From: SIG672 sp045580325
GTDB lineage: Bacteria; Bacillota; Clostridia; Oscillospirales; CAG-272
Assembly: GCA_045580325.1 (NCBI GenBank)
Contig: JAZNNR010000005.1
Coordinates: forward strand, 1 to 64,000
DNA: 64,000 nucleotides
Direction: 5' to 3'
How positions within the stretch are numbered: position 1 is the first letter of the stretch; every line of letters starts with the position of its first letter. The position numbers were made by a program, and so were the translations under genes. The notes beneath the pieces are model-generated. The model saw only the letters and a program-made list of their open reading frames with translations, made no database searches and had not been told where the DNA came from. Below are positions 50,086 through 59,052 of the stretch, piece by piece.

Positions 50086-50802
50086 ATGAAAAAAATATTT
50101 TTATTTATCATTATATCAGCACTCATAATACCTGTGATCATCATAACTGCTTCAAATATAGTAACGATTTTTAGTTATTTGGAACGCGGTTACGAGTTTG
50201 AAAAAATTCCTCTTGTGGTAGATACAGTAGAGCGATTAACGGCTTGGAAAAATCTTTTATGGCTTGTGCTTGCTGTACTACTCGTACTTATATTCTTTTC
50301 ACTTATCATATTTGCTTTTAAACGTATAAAATGCTATATTAGGTTATGTTCTGTTTGCTCCAAAGAGGGATATAAATTTAAAATGAAGCGCATCCCGCTT
50401 GCTTCGCTTTTCGGCGTAAAAAACAAAGAAGATATATGTATTATCTGCGGAGATAAAAAGTATCTTATACATTTCGTTGACGTTGTCGGTCGCGCAAGAG
50501 TTTTCACCTTAATAGATGATAAAACTTATGATGTATCAAAAACAGCAGCGGGAAATGTTTCAAAAATGCCAATGTACACGGCGCGCCTTACTTCTACGGA
50601 AAGAGTGATGTTAAACGGTCACCAGAAAACTATACCTAATTTTGATAAAAGTGACGGTGAGCATATTATCATACTTGATCCGCCTACTATGGAAGTAAGA
50701 TATATTGACAGTATCCCTAAACCTTTGTTTAGTGGATATAGCGTAGGCAATATCACCTATTATGAAGCAAAGGGTTTCATAAAACTTTTAAAGAGGATAT
50801 GA
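50086..50802 (+). CDS. Membrane protein of unknown family, tandem paralogue 2
   Basis: 238 residues; ATG 50086 after GGAGGTG. Two membrane helices (~4-25 and ~58-80). The soluble domain repeats the family blocks (YKFKMKRIPLASLFGVKNKED, LIHFVDVVGRARVFTL, DGEHIIILDP, FSGYSVGNITYYEAKGFIKLLKRI), and is closest to paralogue 1. Its stop overlaps the ATG at 50799. Confidence 0.75.
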   Translation: MKKIFLFIIISALIIPVIIITASNIVTIFSYLERGYEFEKIPLVVDTVERLTAWKNLLWLVLAVLLVLIFFSLIIFAFKRIKCYIRLCSVCSKEGYKFKMKRIPLASLFGVKNKEDICIICGDKKYLIHFVDVVGRARVFTLIDDKTYDVSKTAAGNVSKMPMYTARLTSTERVMLNGHQKTIPNFDKSDGEHIIILDPPTMEVRYIDSIPKPLFSGYSVGNITYYEAKGFIKLLKRI

Positions 50803-50804
50803 CA

Positions 50805-51566
50805 ATGAAGAAAAACATTTTTGATAAGCTGAAAAATACAAATCCTATCTGGTTTGTAATAGCTTTTCTCGTCCTTGTTGTCGGAATACCTCTCGGAATC
50901 TTTCTCTATTTTTACATAAGTATAGAGCTTCCGCAGATAGCAGATACTTTTGAGGATTACAGTAAACTTTTCGCTATTGTAGGTATAGGACTGCTTGTCA
51001 TAATATTTTTTTCTTTCTTCCTGCTTCCGATCATAATTTTTCTGATTAAACGTGTAGCTTGTTATTTTTCGCTTTGGTCTGCGTGTAAAAAGAATAATAT
51101 TAGATTTAAGATAACAAGATTTCCGCTTGCATCTCTTTTTGGAATAAGCGAAAAAGAAGATATAACGGTATCTACGTCAGATGAAACCTACTGTATTCAC
51201 TTTATTGATCTGGTGTTCAGGGCACGCAGAGGTTTTACGCTTGTCGATGAAAAAGAATACTGTATAGCAAATATGCGTGTAGAAATGGGCGGATACGGTG
51301 GTGGCTTTATAAAAGGAAGACATAGTTTTCCGATGATGTTTGCAATTTCAAGCACACCAAAGTCATATACGACATACGCTTTTCCAAAGTTTGACGATTC
51401 GAAAGGTAAGCATATAATTATGGTTCACCCAACACCAAACCACGCCCTTTATATTGATAGAACATCAGATAAGGACGGAAAAAAAGAGATATACAGCGGA
51501 TATACCGTCGGTAATATTACATATTATAGCGCAAAAAAATTTATAAAGCTTTTAAAAAGATCTTGA
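50805..51566 (+). CDS. Membrane protein of unknown family, tandem paralogue 3
   Basis: 253 residues from ATG 50805, chosen because AAAGAGG stands eight bases upstream; ATG 50799 overlaps the previous stop. Two membrane helices (~17-40 and ~57-82). The family blocks are present but more diverged: RFKITRFPLASLFGISEKED, CIHFIDLVFRAR, FPKFDDSKGKHIIMVHP and YSGYTVGNITYYSAKKFIKLLKR. It is the most distant of the three copies. Confidence 0.75.
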   Translation: MKKNIFDKLKNTNPIWFVIAFLVLVVGIPLGIFLYFYISIELPQIADTFEDYSKLFAIVGIGLLVIIFFSFFLLPIIIFLIKRVACYFSLWSACKKNNIRFKITRFPLASLFGISEKEDITVSTSDETYCIHFIDLVFRARRGFTLVDEKEYCIANMRVEMGGYGGGFIKGRHSFPMMFAISSTPKSYTTYAFPKFDDSKGKHIIMVHPTPNHALYIDRTSDKDGKKEIYSGYTVGNITYYSAKKFIKLLKRS

Positions 51567-51595
51567 CAGATAATATTTCGGAAAGGATTTAATTT

Positions 51596-51934
51596 ATGAA
51601 TAGACCAAAAGACAGAGGTAAACTGCTTTGTATATTGGGCCTTGTGTGTTTACTTTTAGCACTTGTGCTTTGGGTGTATTTCGCAGTACACTACGCGCAG
51701 TACTTTTCTTCTGCAAGCTCGGACGGTATGTCAAAGCTTATGTATGAAATAAGTCTTGTCCTTGAAATATTGTTTATTGAACTGGTTTTGTCGATAGGCA
51801 CGGTACTTTCTTGGCTCGGTTTTAAATTTACACATAGCGAAAAACTGAAAAAGGCTTCAAAAATTATTTTAGTAATTTCTATGGTGCTCTTCGGTGTCGG
51901 CATTTTAGGTGTACTATATTTACTTTGTTTTTAA
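51596..51934 (+). CDS. Small membrane protein (112 aa)
   Basis: 112 residues with three predicted membrane helices (~9-30, ~48-70, ~84-108) and a basic N-terminus (NRPKDRGK). GGAAAGG precedes ATG 51596. It lies 30 bases after paralogue 3 and is probably part of the same operon. Family unknown. Confidence 0.65.
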   Translation: MNRPKDRGKLLCILGLVCLLLALVLWVYFAVHYAQYFSSASSDGMSKLMYEISLVLEILFIELVLSIGTVLSWLGFKFTHSEKLKKASKIILVISMVLFGVGILGVLYLLCF

Positions 51935-51982
51935 AATAATAAAAATAAACAAAAATGGAAAATGGAAAGGAAATAAAAAATT

Positions 51983-52924
51983 ATGAAGCTTATTCACTAT
52001 AAAGAAGGGAATTATCCCTCACAAGCAGACCCCTATCTTATAAAAGCAAACGACGGTTACTTTTATATGTACGTTACGGGCGTTGACGCTGTTCACGCGT
52101 TCAGATCAAAGGAGCTTTGCGGCGAATATGAGGACATAGGTATTGTCTTCTCAGTTGAAAACGGTAAAGAATACTGGGCTCCGTCGGTTACGTATATTGA
52201 CGGAAAGTACTATATGTACGTGTCCTTTATGAAGAAGGACGAGGACGACGTTCACCTTCAGACTATGTACGTGGCGTCTTCCGATACTCCGTGCGGCCCG
52301 TTTGCAGATGAGAGAAAGCTTATCGCTCCTTTTGCGATCGACTCACACGTTATTAAAAACGAAAGCGGACTCTTTATCTTCTATTCGATAAACGATTACG
52401 ATGCAGAGCGCGCAGGCACTTATATAGTTGTGGATAAGATGAAAAATCCCTACGAGGTGTGCGGAGAGCCTGTGTCGGTAGTGCGCCCGACTCTCGATCA
52501 GGAGATATTTATGCGCGACAGGTTCAAGGCTGGTCAGCACTGGCATACTCTTGAAGGCGCGTTCTATTTCCGCGAGGGTGATTATCACTATATAATTTAT
52601 TCGGGAAACTGCTATGAGAACGAATATTATTATCTCGGCTACGCTGTGGCAAAAACGTCTGAAACAGACCTTACAAAGATAAAATTCACAAAATATCCCG
52701 ATGAAAACACCTATGCTCCGCTTATTTCCAAGAATGAATACGAGGAAGGAACAGGGCATAACAGCGTTATCAAATATGACGGCGAGTATTACGTTATCTA
52801 TCACGGACGCGACGTTATAGACGACGGACGAATCACGGGTGATAAGCGTACCGCGCGTATATGCAGACTCACACTTGACGGTGAAAAGCTTACTGCTGTA
52901 AGAGATGAAAATAAGCTTGTTTAA
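51983..52924 (+). CDS. Glycoside hydrolase family 43-like enzyme
   Basis: 313 residues, GGAAAGGA before ATG 51983. Five-bladed propeller of the GH43 type with the expected acidic triad: the base in PSQADPYLIK (Asp ~13), the pKa-modulating Asp in AIDSHVIK (~118) and the acid in TLEGAFYFREG (Glu ~191). Family members cut arabinose- or xylose-containing chains. There is no signal peptide, so it acts in the cytoplasm on imported oligosaccharides. Co-transcribed with the SGNH hydrolase that follows directly, which suggests debranching and deacetylation of hemicellulose pieces. Confidence 0.88.
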   Translation: MKLIHYKEGNYPSQADPYLIKANDGYFYMYVTGVDAVHAFRSKELCGEYEDIGIVFSVENGKEYWAPSVTYIDGKYYMYVSFMKKDEDDVHLQTMYVASSDTPCGPFADERKLIAPFAIDSHVIKNESGLFIFYSINDYDAERAGTYIVVDKMKNPYEVCGEPVSVVRPTLDQEIFMRDRFKAGQHWHTLEGAFYFREGDYHYIIYSGNCYENEYYYLGYAVAKTSETDLTKIKFTKYPDENTYAPLISKNEYEEGTGHNSVIKYDGEYYVIYHGRDVIDDGRITGDKRTARICRLTLDGEKLTAVRDENKLV

Positions 52925-52936
52925 GTGGTGAATATT

Positions 52937-53566
52937 ATGACAAACGATTATACTTATCAGGAAAAAATAACCGAGTGTCCGCTCGAACAGTACGAATGGG
53001 AGCGTATTTGGTTTGAAGACGTATATGATACAGAAGCTAAAAGGGTATTATATATCGGAGATTCAATTTCAAACGCCACATTTCCGTATGCGACATCAGA
53101 GGCGGGACGTAAGCTTATATTCAATAACTTCGCAAGCTCAAAAGGACTTGATAACCCCTATTACTATCCGATGATAAAGATGTTTATCGAGCAAAATGAG
53201 CGCAAGGACGCTATAATCATAAATAACGGACTTCACGGATGGCATCTTGACGATGATAAATACGAGGAGCTTTATCTGAAGCTTGTAGAGAATATAAAAA
53301 AATGTTCTCCCGACACACCCATTTTTATCGTACTTACAACTGCTGTTGACGACGCAAGAGAATTTAGTCAGAGAGTTCCGAAAAGAAATGAGAGAGCGAT
53401 AGCTGTTGCAAAAAAAGCAGACGCGGGAATAATTGACCTGTACTCTGTGTCAAAGGCAAATAAAGCACTCCTCTGCGATGACGGAGTTCACTTTATACCC
53501 GAGGGGTATGAGGTGCTCGGAAAAGAAATTATAAGAGCACTTGGCGAAAATCAAATAATAGGATAA
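52937..53566 (+). CDS. SGNH/GDSL-type hydrolase
   Basis: 209 residues from ATG 52937 (an in-frame GTG at 52925 follows the previous stop directly and looks like the ribosome binding site GTGGTG). Catalytic blocks: block I YIGDSISNATF (Ser ~39), block III NNGLHGWH (Asn), and block V DDGVHFIPEGY (Asp and His). Cytoplasmic, no signal peptide. Together with the GH43 enzyme upstream it likely removes acetyl groups from plant-sugar oligomers. Confidence 0.88.
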   Translation: MTNDYTYQEKITECPLEQYEWERIWFEDVYDTEAKRVLYIGDSISNATFPYATSEAGRKLIFNNFASSKGLDNPYYYPMIKMFIEQNERKDAIIINNGLHGWHLDDDKYEELYLKLVENIKKCSPDTPIFIVLTTAVDDAREFSQRVPKRNERAIAVAKKADAGIIDLYSVSKANKALLCDDGVHFIPEGYEVLGKEIIRALGENQIIG

Positions 53567-53582
53567 TTTTCCAAATATATTC

Positions 53583-53611
53583 TTGACTTTTTCGCTTGAA
53601 TGTTTTATAAT
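53583..53611 (+). promoter_or_regulatory. fucO promoter
   Basis: TTGACT (53583-53588), 17-base spacer, TATAAT (53606-53611), 38 bases before the start codon. Confidence 0.85.
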
Positions 53612-53648
53612 AAGATTGTTAAATAAAAAACGAAAGGAAATTTCAACC

Positions 53649-54794
53649 ATGAACAGATTTATCCTTAACGAAACATCCTATCACGGAGCAGGCGCTATCA
53701 ATGCAATTCCCGATGAGATCAAGAACAGAGGATTTAAAAAGATCTTCGTTGCTTCTGACCCCGACCTTATAAAGTTCGGCATCACAGCAAAGGTTACAAA
53801 CCTTCTTGACGCTGCAGGAATTGAGTACAGCGTATTTTCTGACATTAAACCCAATCCTACCGTTGAAAACGTACAGAGCGGCGTAGAAGCATTCAAGGCT
53901 GCAGGCGCTGACGCTATCGTTGCTATCGGCGGCGGCTCTTCTATGGACACCGCAAAGGCTATCGGTATTATCATTACTAACCCCGAATTCGCAGACGTTC
54001 GTTCTCTCGAAGGCGTTGCACCTACAAAGAACCCCTGCGTTCCGATCATCGCAGTTCCTACAACAGCAGGAACAGCAGCAGAGGTTACTATCAACTACGT
54101 TATCACAGACGTTCAGAACAAGCGTAAGTTCCCCTGTATCGACGTACACGATATTCCCGTAGTTGCAGTAGTTGACCCCGATATGATGTCCACTATGCCC
54201 GCAGGACTTACAGCTGCAACAGGTATGGACGCTCTTACACACGCAATCGAAGGCTACACAACTCTCGGTGCTTGGGAGCTCTCCGATATGTTCCACATCA
54301 AGGCTATCGAGATCATCGCACGCTCGCTCCGCGCTGCTGTAAAGAACGATCCCGAAGGACGCAACGGTATGGCCCTCGGTCAGTACATCGCAGGAATGGG
54401 CTTCTCCAACGTAGGTCTTGGTGTTGACCACTCTATGGCTCACACTCTCTCCGCATACTACGATATGCCTCACGGAGCAGCTTGCGCAACACTTCTCCCT
54501 ACAGTTATGGCATTTAACGCAGAAGCAACAGGCGAAAAGTACCGCGAGATCGCACGCGCTATGGGCGTTAAGGGCGTAGATGAAATGACTCAGGAAGAGT
54601 ACCGCAAAGCAGCAGTTGACGCAGTTCGTCAGCTCGCAGAGGACGTTGGAATCAAGGTATCTCTCAAGGGTATCGTAAAGGAAGAAGACCTCGATCAGCT
54701 TTCTATCGACGCATATAACGATGCATGCCGTCCCGGCAACCCCAGAGAAGTATCTGTTGAAGACATCAAGGCTCTTTACAGATCTCTTATGTAA
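53649..54794 (+). CDS. fucO: Iron-containing alcohol dehydrogenase, lactaldehyde reductase-like
   Basis: ATG 53649 after GAAAGGAAA gives 381 residues; the frame upstream covers the promoter. Group III alcohol dehydrogenase that reduces L-lactaldehyde to 1,2-propanediol with NADH in fucose or rhamnose breakdown. Marks: AIGGGSSMDTAKAIG (nucleotide loop), PTTAGTAAEVTINYVITD, and the metal site from GMDALTHAIEGY, GLGVDHSMAHTLSAYYDMPHGAACATLL (the three His and an Asp). Strong codon bias suggests high expression. The exact substrate is inferred from close similarity to FucO in the metal-site region. Confidence 0.9.
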   Translation: MNRFILNETSYHGAGAINAIPDEIKNRGFKKIFVASDPDLIKFGITAKVTNLLDAAGIEYSVFSDIKPNPTVENVQSGVEAFKAAGADAIVAIGGGSSMDTAKAIGIIITNPEFADVRSLEGVAPTKNPCVPIIAVPTTAGTAAEVTINYVITDVQNKRKFPCIDVHDIPVVAVVDPDMMSTMPAGLTAATGMDALTHAIEGYTTLGAWELSDMFHIKAIEIIARSLRAAVKNDPEGRNGMALGQYIAGMGFSNVGLGVDHSMAHTLSAYYDMPHGAACATLLPTVMAFNAEATGEKYREIARAMGVKGVDEMTQEEYRKAAVDAVRQLAEDVGIKVSLKGIVKEEDLDQLSIDAYNDACRPGNPREVSVEDIKALYRSLM

Positions 54795-54804
54795 TTTTGA
54801 ATAT

Positions 54805-54838
54805 AAAAAATCTCCCGTATTTTACGGGAGATTTTTTG
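54805..54838 (+). terminator. Terminator of fucO
   Basis: AAAAAATCTCCCGTA and TACGGGAGATTTTTT pair around a 4-base loop. Confidence 0.92.
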
Positions 54839-54846
54839 TAGATGTA

Positions 54847-54875
54847 TTGAAAAACACACTGCTGTATGATATAAT
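54847..54875 (+). promoter_or_regulatory. Promoter of the 54905 gene
   Basis: TTGAAA (54847-54852), 17-base spacer, TATAAT (54870-54875) preceded by TGA. Lies right behind the fucO terminator. Confidence 0.8.
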
Positions 54876-54904
54876 GTAAATATAAAAGCGAAAGGGAATA
54901 AAAA

Positions 54905-55309
54905 ATGTCATTTTATAGCCATTACCGTAAATTTGGTGAAAAAGTAGATGAAAATGAGTATATAAGGACTGTTCGTTTTAACTATAAGGATAAAAATTTT
55001 GTCATTTATATTACAAAAAAATCGGCAAACAGACATACTTTCATACACTGCAAGGAAGATGAAACTGTCAATTGGGAGCGGTGTTATCGGTATGGTTATA
55101 ATGTTCCGTCGCGTGTGGAACGTGTTCTTGCAAAACCCAAAAGATCTGCTAACGAGATAGTGGTATTCGTTATAAAGGGAAGACCGGGGACAATAACAGG
55201 ACTTGACGAAGGAATTTTTGTTTCTGCAAAGAAGGGAAGACTTGACACGGATAAAGATATTTTCGTTATGTCAGAAGCGGTATTTAAGTGCTTCGAACCG
55301 AATTTATAA
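54905..55309 (+). CDS. Hypothetical basic protein (134 aa)
   Basis: 134 residues, GAAAGGG before ATG 54905. Soluble, basic, and beta-rich (TVRFNYKDKNFVIYITKKS, RSANEIVVFVIKGRPGTITGLDEGIFVSAKKGRLDTDKDIFVMSEAVF). No family recognised. It has its own promoter and is bounded by terminators on both sides, so it is a single-gene unit. Confidence 0.65.
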   Translation: MSFYSHYRKFGEKVDENEYIRTVRFNYKDKNFVIYITKKSANRHTFIHCKEDETVNWERCYRYGYNVPSRVERVLAKPKRSANEIVVFVIKGRPGTITGLDEGIFVSAKKGRLDTDKDIFVMSEAVFKCFEPNL

Positions 55310-55318
55310 AACAAATGA

Positions 55319-55346
55319 GCCGATACGGAGTGTTTTCCGTATCGGC
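55319..55346. terminator. Bidirectional terminator between convergent genes
   Basis: GCCGATACGGA and TCCGTATCGGC form a perfect 11-bp stem around a 6-base loop, between the genes at 54905 and 55358. Flanking T-runs are short. Confidence 0.8.
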
Positions 55347-55357
55347 TTAATGTTTGT

Positions 55358-57064
55358 TTAGTTGTTCTTATACTCAACTATCTTACGTATTTCCTGCGCG
55401 GGCAGCTTGATCTCTGCGCGGTCGTGTGTGATAAGACCGTTGACCTCGTCCTCGACGTCTGAAAGCTGAGTGTAAACCGCCGCGGCAAGACCTTTTTCTA
55501 TCGCAGGGAATATCTGCTCTTTGTAAAGCACCTCGAGGCTGTTTTTCAGCTCCTCGGGTGTTTTTAAATGCTTGTACCCGAAACTGCGCGAGCTGAACGA
55601 ATGTCCTTCTACGCGATAATTGTAGCCGCCAAATTCGCTGAGTATAACGGCGCGTCCGAGCTTGTCGGGACTGAACTTGTATCTCGTAAAATATACGTGC
55701 AGACTTTGAATGTCGCCGATTTTTTGATCGTGCCAACCGCTTGCGTGGTCGACAGTTCTCGTCTTGTCAAGCGATAAGAGCTTTTCGTAGGCCTTTGCCG
55801 CGTCAAACTGTCCCCAACCTTCGTTGAATAGTACCCACATAGCAAGAGATGGCACGTTTATAAGCTGCTTAACCATTTCTTCAAGCTCGCGGTAATATTC
55901 GTCGCGCCCCGCCTTGTCGCTTCGCGCAAACCAAGAGTATCGGCTGTCTTTAAAATGTATCTTCGTTATAAGCGGAGTTGAAATAACGAGCGGATTGTAA
56001 TGACGGCCGCCGTTTATCATATCCTGCCACACGAGCACGCCAAGACGGTCGCAGTGGTAATACCAACGCATAGGCTCGATCTTTATGTGCTTGCGTAGCA
56101 TATTGAAGCCCATTTCCTTGGTGCGTACAATGTCTGAAACCATCATTTCGTCGCTTTCGGGAGTGTAGAGTCCGTCGCCGAAATAGCCTTGATCGAGAAG
56201 ACCGTTGTGGAAATAGGGCTTTCCGTTAAGAAAAAGACGCATTACAGAGTTTTTGTCCTTTTCAACCGAGAAGCTTCGCATAGCAAAATAACTGTTTACG
56301 CTGTCACTGCCGAGCGTTACCGAAAACTCGTAAAGCTGAGGCGTTTCGGGAGTCCACGCTATAAAATCGTCGAGCGGTATTTCGCATACCTTGTTTGTCG
56401 CTGTCAAATAGCTCTTTCCGCTAAATTCTATAACGGCATCAGCATCAGACTCGGATATTACGGTAATAGAAACCGAAGAATTCTTTATAGACGGAACGAT
56501 CAAAAGGGAAGATATGTAATCGCTCGGCACACTTTCAAGCCATACCGTCTGCCAGATTCCGCTTTGAGAAGTGTACCAGATACCGCCGCGCTTTTCTCTC
56601 TGCTTTCCGCGTGAGTGATATGACGTGTCAGACTCGTCGCGTACGGCTACGACGATTTCGTTTTCGCCGAGATGAATAAACTCGGTTATGTCAAAGGAAA
56701 AGGCGGTATATCCTCCGCTGTGACAGCCGACGAGCGAGCCGTTGATATATACGTCAGCAAAGAAATCGACCGCTCCGAAGTGAATTATGAGCCTGTCCTT
56801 CATAAAATCCTCGGAGATGTCAAAGCTTCTTCTGTACCAGAGCGTTTCTGCACTTGAAAGCTTCCTGTTTACACCCGAGAGCCTGCTTTCAGGCGAATAG
56901 GGAACCTTGATCTTGCCGATATATTCTTTTGGTAAATTATTTTCGGTGCTGATAATATAATCCCAATATCCGTTAAGACAAATATAGCTGTTTCTTACAA
57001 GCTGCGGTCGCGGATATTCGGGAAGAGGAATATCAGAAAAGTTTGGTGTCTGCGGAAAAAACAT
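55358..57064 (-). CDS. Glycoside hydrolase family 2 enzyme (beta-galactosidase/glucuronidase-like)
   Basis: 568 residues with three domains: N-terminal sugar-binding jelly roll (LNGYWDYI..., YRRSFDI, FGAVDFFADVYINGSLVGCHSGGYTAF), an immunoglobulin-like domain (~185-270) and a TIM barrel with LRKHIKIEPMRWYYHCDRLGVLVWQD and the acid/base Glu in LFNEGWGQFD. The nucleophile is probably the Glu in VILSEFGGYNYR. Shorter than E. coli LacZ but similar to compact GH2 proteins. No signal peptide. Substrate not decidable by eye. Confidence 0.9.
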   Translation of the reverse strand: MFFPQTPNFSDIPLPEYPRPQLVRNSYICLNGYWDYIISTENNLPKEYIGKIKVPYSPESRLSGVNRKLSSAETLWYRRSFDISEDFMKDRLIIHFGAVDFFADVYINGSLVGCHSGGYTAFSFDITEFIHLGENEIVVAVRDESDTSYHSRGKQREKRGGIWYTSQSGIWQTVWLESVPSDYISSLLIVPSIKNSSVSITVISESDADAVIEFSGKSYLTATNKVCEIPLDDFIAWTPETPQLYEFSVTLGSDSVNSYFAMRSFSVEKDKNSVMRLFLNGKPYFHNGLLDQGYFGDGLYTPESDEMMVSDIVRTKEMGFNMLRKHIKIEPMRWYYHCDRLGVLVWQDMINGGRHYNPLVISTPLITKIHFKDSRYSWFARSDKAGRDEYYRELEEMVKQLINVPSLAMWVLFNEGWGQFDAAKAYEKLLSLDKTRTVDHASGWHDQKIGDIQSLHVYFTRYKFSPDKLGRAVILSEFGGYNYRVEGHSFSSRSFGYKHLKTPEELKNSLEVLYKEQIFPAIEKGLAAAVYTQLSDVEDEVNGLITHDRAEIKLPAQEIRKIVEYKNN

Positions 57065-57200
57065 AGTTAAAATTTCACTTTCAAGTATTTGTTATTTAGA
57101 TTATATCACAAAATCATTGATATTTCAATCGTTTGAGGTAAAACAAAATCTGAAATGAGAAAAAATCCCCCAAAACCATTCTAAACAGTTAATTTAATAT

Positions 57201-57247
57201 AAAAAAAGGTATTCAAGTATGCTTTACAGCTAAATGAATACCTTTTT
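57201..57247 (-). terminator. Terminator after the 57252-58340 pair
   Basis: On the minus strand, AAAAAGGTATTCA pairs with TGAATACCTTTTT around an 18-base loop, followed by more T residues. Confidence 0.8.
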
Positions 57248-57251
57248 GATT

Positions 57252-57797
57252 TTATTCTATGAACGTGTGGAATATGTACGATGAGATTTCATAAACCATC
57301 TCAAATGTAAAAAGAAACGGAACGAATAATAAAACAACGATGAGCAGGTCTATTAGTACGCCTGGAAATAAAGGTTTTGTACTGCGAAAACGCATGTATA
57401 AGAAGAGAAATACCCAAGCACCCAAAAAAGTAAGAGCGCCTGTAAGTGCAAAGGCTTGGTCAGCAATAGGTGTGCTTGCGTACCAAGGCGAAGGAATCAT
57501 AAGGTAAAGTCCGCTCAAGAATCCAACCGCTCCGCAAAATGAAATTCCGACTGCCGACAGCGTGGTAGATACAGGACAGTTTCTTTCAACGAATTTCGGG
57601 AATATAAATCCGAAAACAGCGAAAAGAATAATGAGAGTACCGATGAAAAAGAGTGAGCAAGGAAGCATACTTATGAGAGCCTGCCAATATGTTTTTGTCG
57701 GATTAAGCGATATAGCAAAGTAAAGAATAGGATATAAAAATCCGAGTGCGATTACGGTAGCGCCCAAAAGCAGAGTGATAAAATTTCTTTTCTTCAT
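57252..57797 (-). CDS. Four-helix membrane protein, paralogue A
   Basis: 181 residues with four to five predicted membrane helices (~7-28, ~40-68, ~80-104, ~118-138, ~148-168). AAAGGAG precedes the ATG. The N-terminus MKKRNFITLLLGATVIALGFLYPIL is nearly that of the neighbour (57819), and both share DLLIVVLLFVPFLF/DVLIVILTFIPFIF near the end, so they are paralogues. Function unknown. Confidence 0.7.
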   Translation of the reverse strand: MKKRNFITLLLGATVIALGFLYPILYFAISLNPTKTYWQALISMLPCSLFFIGTLIILFAVFGFIFPKFVERNCPVSTTLSAVGISFCGAVGFLSGLYLMIPSPWYASTPIADQAFALTGALTFLGAWVFLFLYMRFRSTKPLFPGVLIDLLIVVLLFVPFLFTFEMVYEISSYIFHTFIE

Positions 57798-57818
57798 AAC
57801 ACAGCTCCTTTTGTAAAG

Positions 57819-58340
57819 TTATGCTATAATAGCGTGGTAAATATCTTCAACGATCTCAGCAATCCCGCCCGATATAAAAATAAAAGGAATAAAGGTTAAA
57901 ATAACTATAAGCACGTCTATTCCGAAGCCGCTTAATGAGAATTTTTTAGCTCTGAAACATATGTAAACCACAAGTAATGCGAGTAAGCATATAGTGAAAA
58001 TGCTTCCGAATGTTGTGAACACAGGGTAAGCTATCGGATGACTTTTGCTTGAAAGTGTGGCGTAACAAAGAAAGCACCAAACCCAACAAGATCCGACAAG
58101 TGAACCTGCCGTCGCGGTTATCGTTGTGGAGAGCGGACATTTTTCCTTGAAAAAGTCAGGATAAGCGAATCCTAAAGCAGCGAAAATAATAATAAAGATA
58201 CCCAGTAAAATAAAGGCGGGGGGAACCAGTGTTAAAAAACATTCCCAATATGAATATGCCGATTTAAGTAACGGATATAAAAATCCGAGTGCTATCATAA
58301 GCGCGCCTAAAACTAATGTAACGATGTTTCTTTTCTTCAT
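57819..58340 (-). CDS. Four-helix membrane protein, paralogue B
   Basis: 173 residues, paralogous to the protein at 57252 (MKKRNIVTLVLGALMIALGFLYPLL). Four to five membrane helices; a Cys-rich helix SLVGSCWVWCFLCYATL is specific to this copy. GAAAGGAG precedes the ATG. The two genes are 21 bases apart and co-transcribed toward the left, ending in the terminator at 57201-57247. Confidence 0.7.
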   Translation of the reverse strand: MKKRNIVTLVLGALMIALGFLYPLLKSAYSYWECFLTLVPPAFILLGIFIIIFAALGFAYPDFFKEKCPLSTTITATAGSLVGSCWVWCFLCYATLSSKSHPIAYPVFTTFGSIFTICLLALLVVYICFRAKKFSLSGFGIDVLIVILTFIPFIFISGGIAEIVEDIYHAIIA

Positions 58341-58378
58341 AGCATTACTCCTTTCTTTTCAGTAAAGTTTTTGGAGTT

Positions 58379-58433
58379 CCAAGAACCTTTTTACAAAAAG
58401 GTTCTTGGCGCCTTCCAAGGACAGAGTCCTTGG
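58379..58433. repeat. Pair of palindromes, possible dispersed REP-like repeat
   Basis: CCAAGAACCTTTTT with AAAAAGGTTCTTGG (58379-58408) and CCAAGGACAGAGTCCTTGG (58415-58433) stand just after the LOG gene stop on the minus strand. Neither has a proper T-run, so they look more like a palindromic repeat than a plain terminator. Confidence 0.5.
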
Positions 58434-58436
58434 CTC

Positions 58437-59018
58437 TTAACCGTCCTTAAGCTCTTTAACCGTGTGAGCCTTGTTTTCGGGATTTTCGATGTAAGCGAAA
58501 ATTTTTCCGAGATCGTCGGTAATTTCATAGAGATCAGTACAGTTTTCGCGAATGAAATTCTTTTTCATAGCCTCGATAAGCACCTGATTAAGCTCGTCGT
58601 AATAACCGTTAATATTGTAGATAGCGATAGGCTTGTTATGTCGGCAGAGCTGCTTTAAAGTAAGGATTTCAAAAAACTCTTCAAATGTTCCGATTCCGCC
58701 GGGAACAATAATGAACGCGTCTGCGTTGTCTTCCATTATCTGCTTGCGCTCACGCATAGTGTTTGGCTGAATAAGCTCATCGCAGAAGTCGCAGATAGCT
58801 TCTATATTTTCTTCGTCAAAGAATTTAGGGATAACGCCGAGAATTTTACCGCCCTCGGAGCGAACACCGCGCGCAGCAGCTCCCATAAGACCGTTTCCTC
58901 CGCCTCCGAAGACAAGGGAATGTCCGCGTAAAACCATTTCTTTTCCCATTTTTTCAACCGTTTCGATGTAGCTGCGGTCGATAGTCGGTGATGCTGCACC
59001 GTATACACATATTTTCAT
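58437..59018 (-). CDS. LOG family protein (Rossmann-fold nucleoside monophosphate phosphoribohydrolase)
   Basis: 193 residues from the ATG at 59018 (AAAGGAGG upstream); the open frame extends further but without a site. LOG proteins release free bases from nucleoside 5'-monophosphates, as in cytokinin activation. The motifs GGGGNGLMGAAARGVRSEGG, MRERKQIMEDNADAFI and PGGIGTFEEFFEIL are complete, including the Arg and Glu of the catalytic PGGxGTxxE site. A single-gene unit with its own promoter. Confidence 0.92.
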   Translation of the reverse strand: MKICVYGAASPTIDRSYIETVEKMGKEMVLRGHSLVFGGGGNGLMGAAARGVRSEGGKILGVIPKFFDEENIEAICDFCDELIQPNTMRERKQIMEDNADAFIIVPGGIGTFEEFFEILTLKQLCRHNKPIAIYNINGYYDELNQVLIEAMKKNFIRENCTDLYEITDDLGKIFAYIENPENKAHTVKELKDG

Positions 59019-59052
59019 ATTGAAACCTCCTTTGTGTGCTGAGTATATACTG

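Noticed and set aside
53643..54473. 276-residue open frame on the minus strand
   Set aside because: Shadow of fucO; Cys-rich and motif-free translation.
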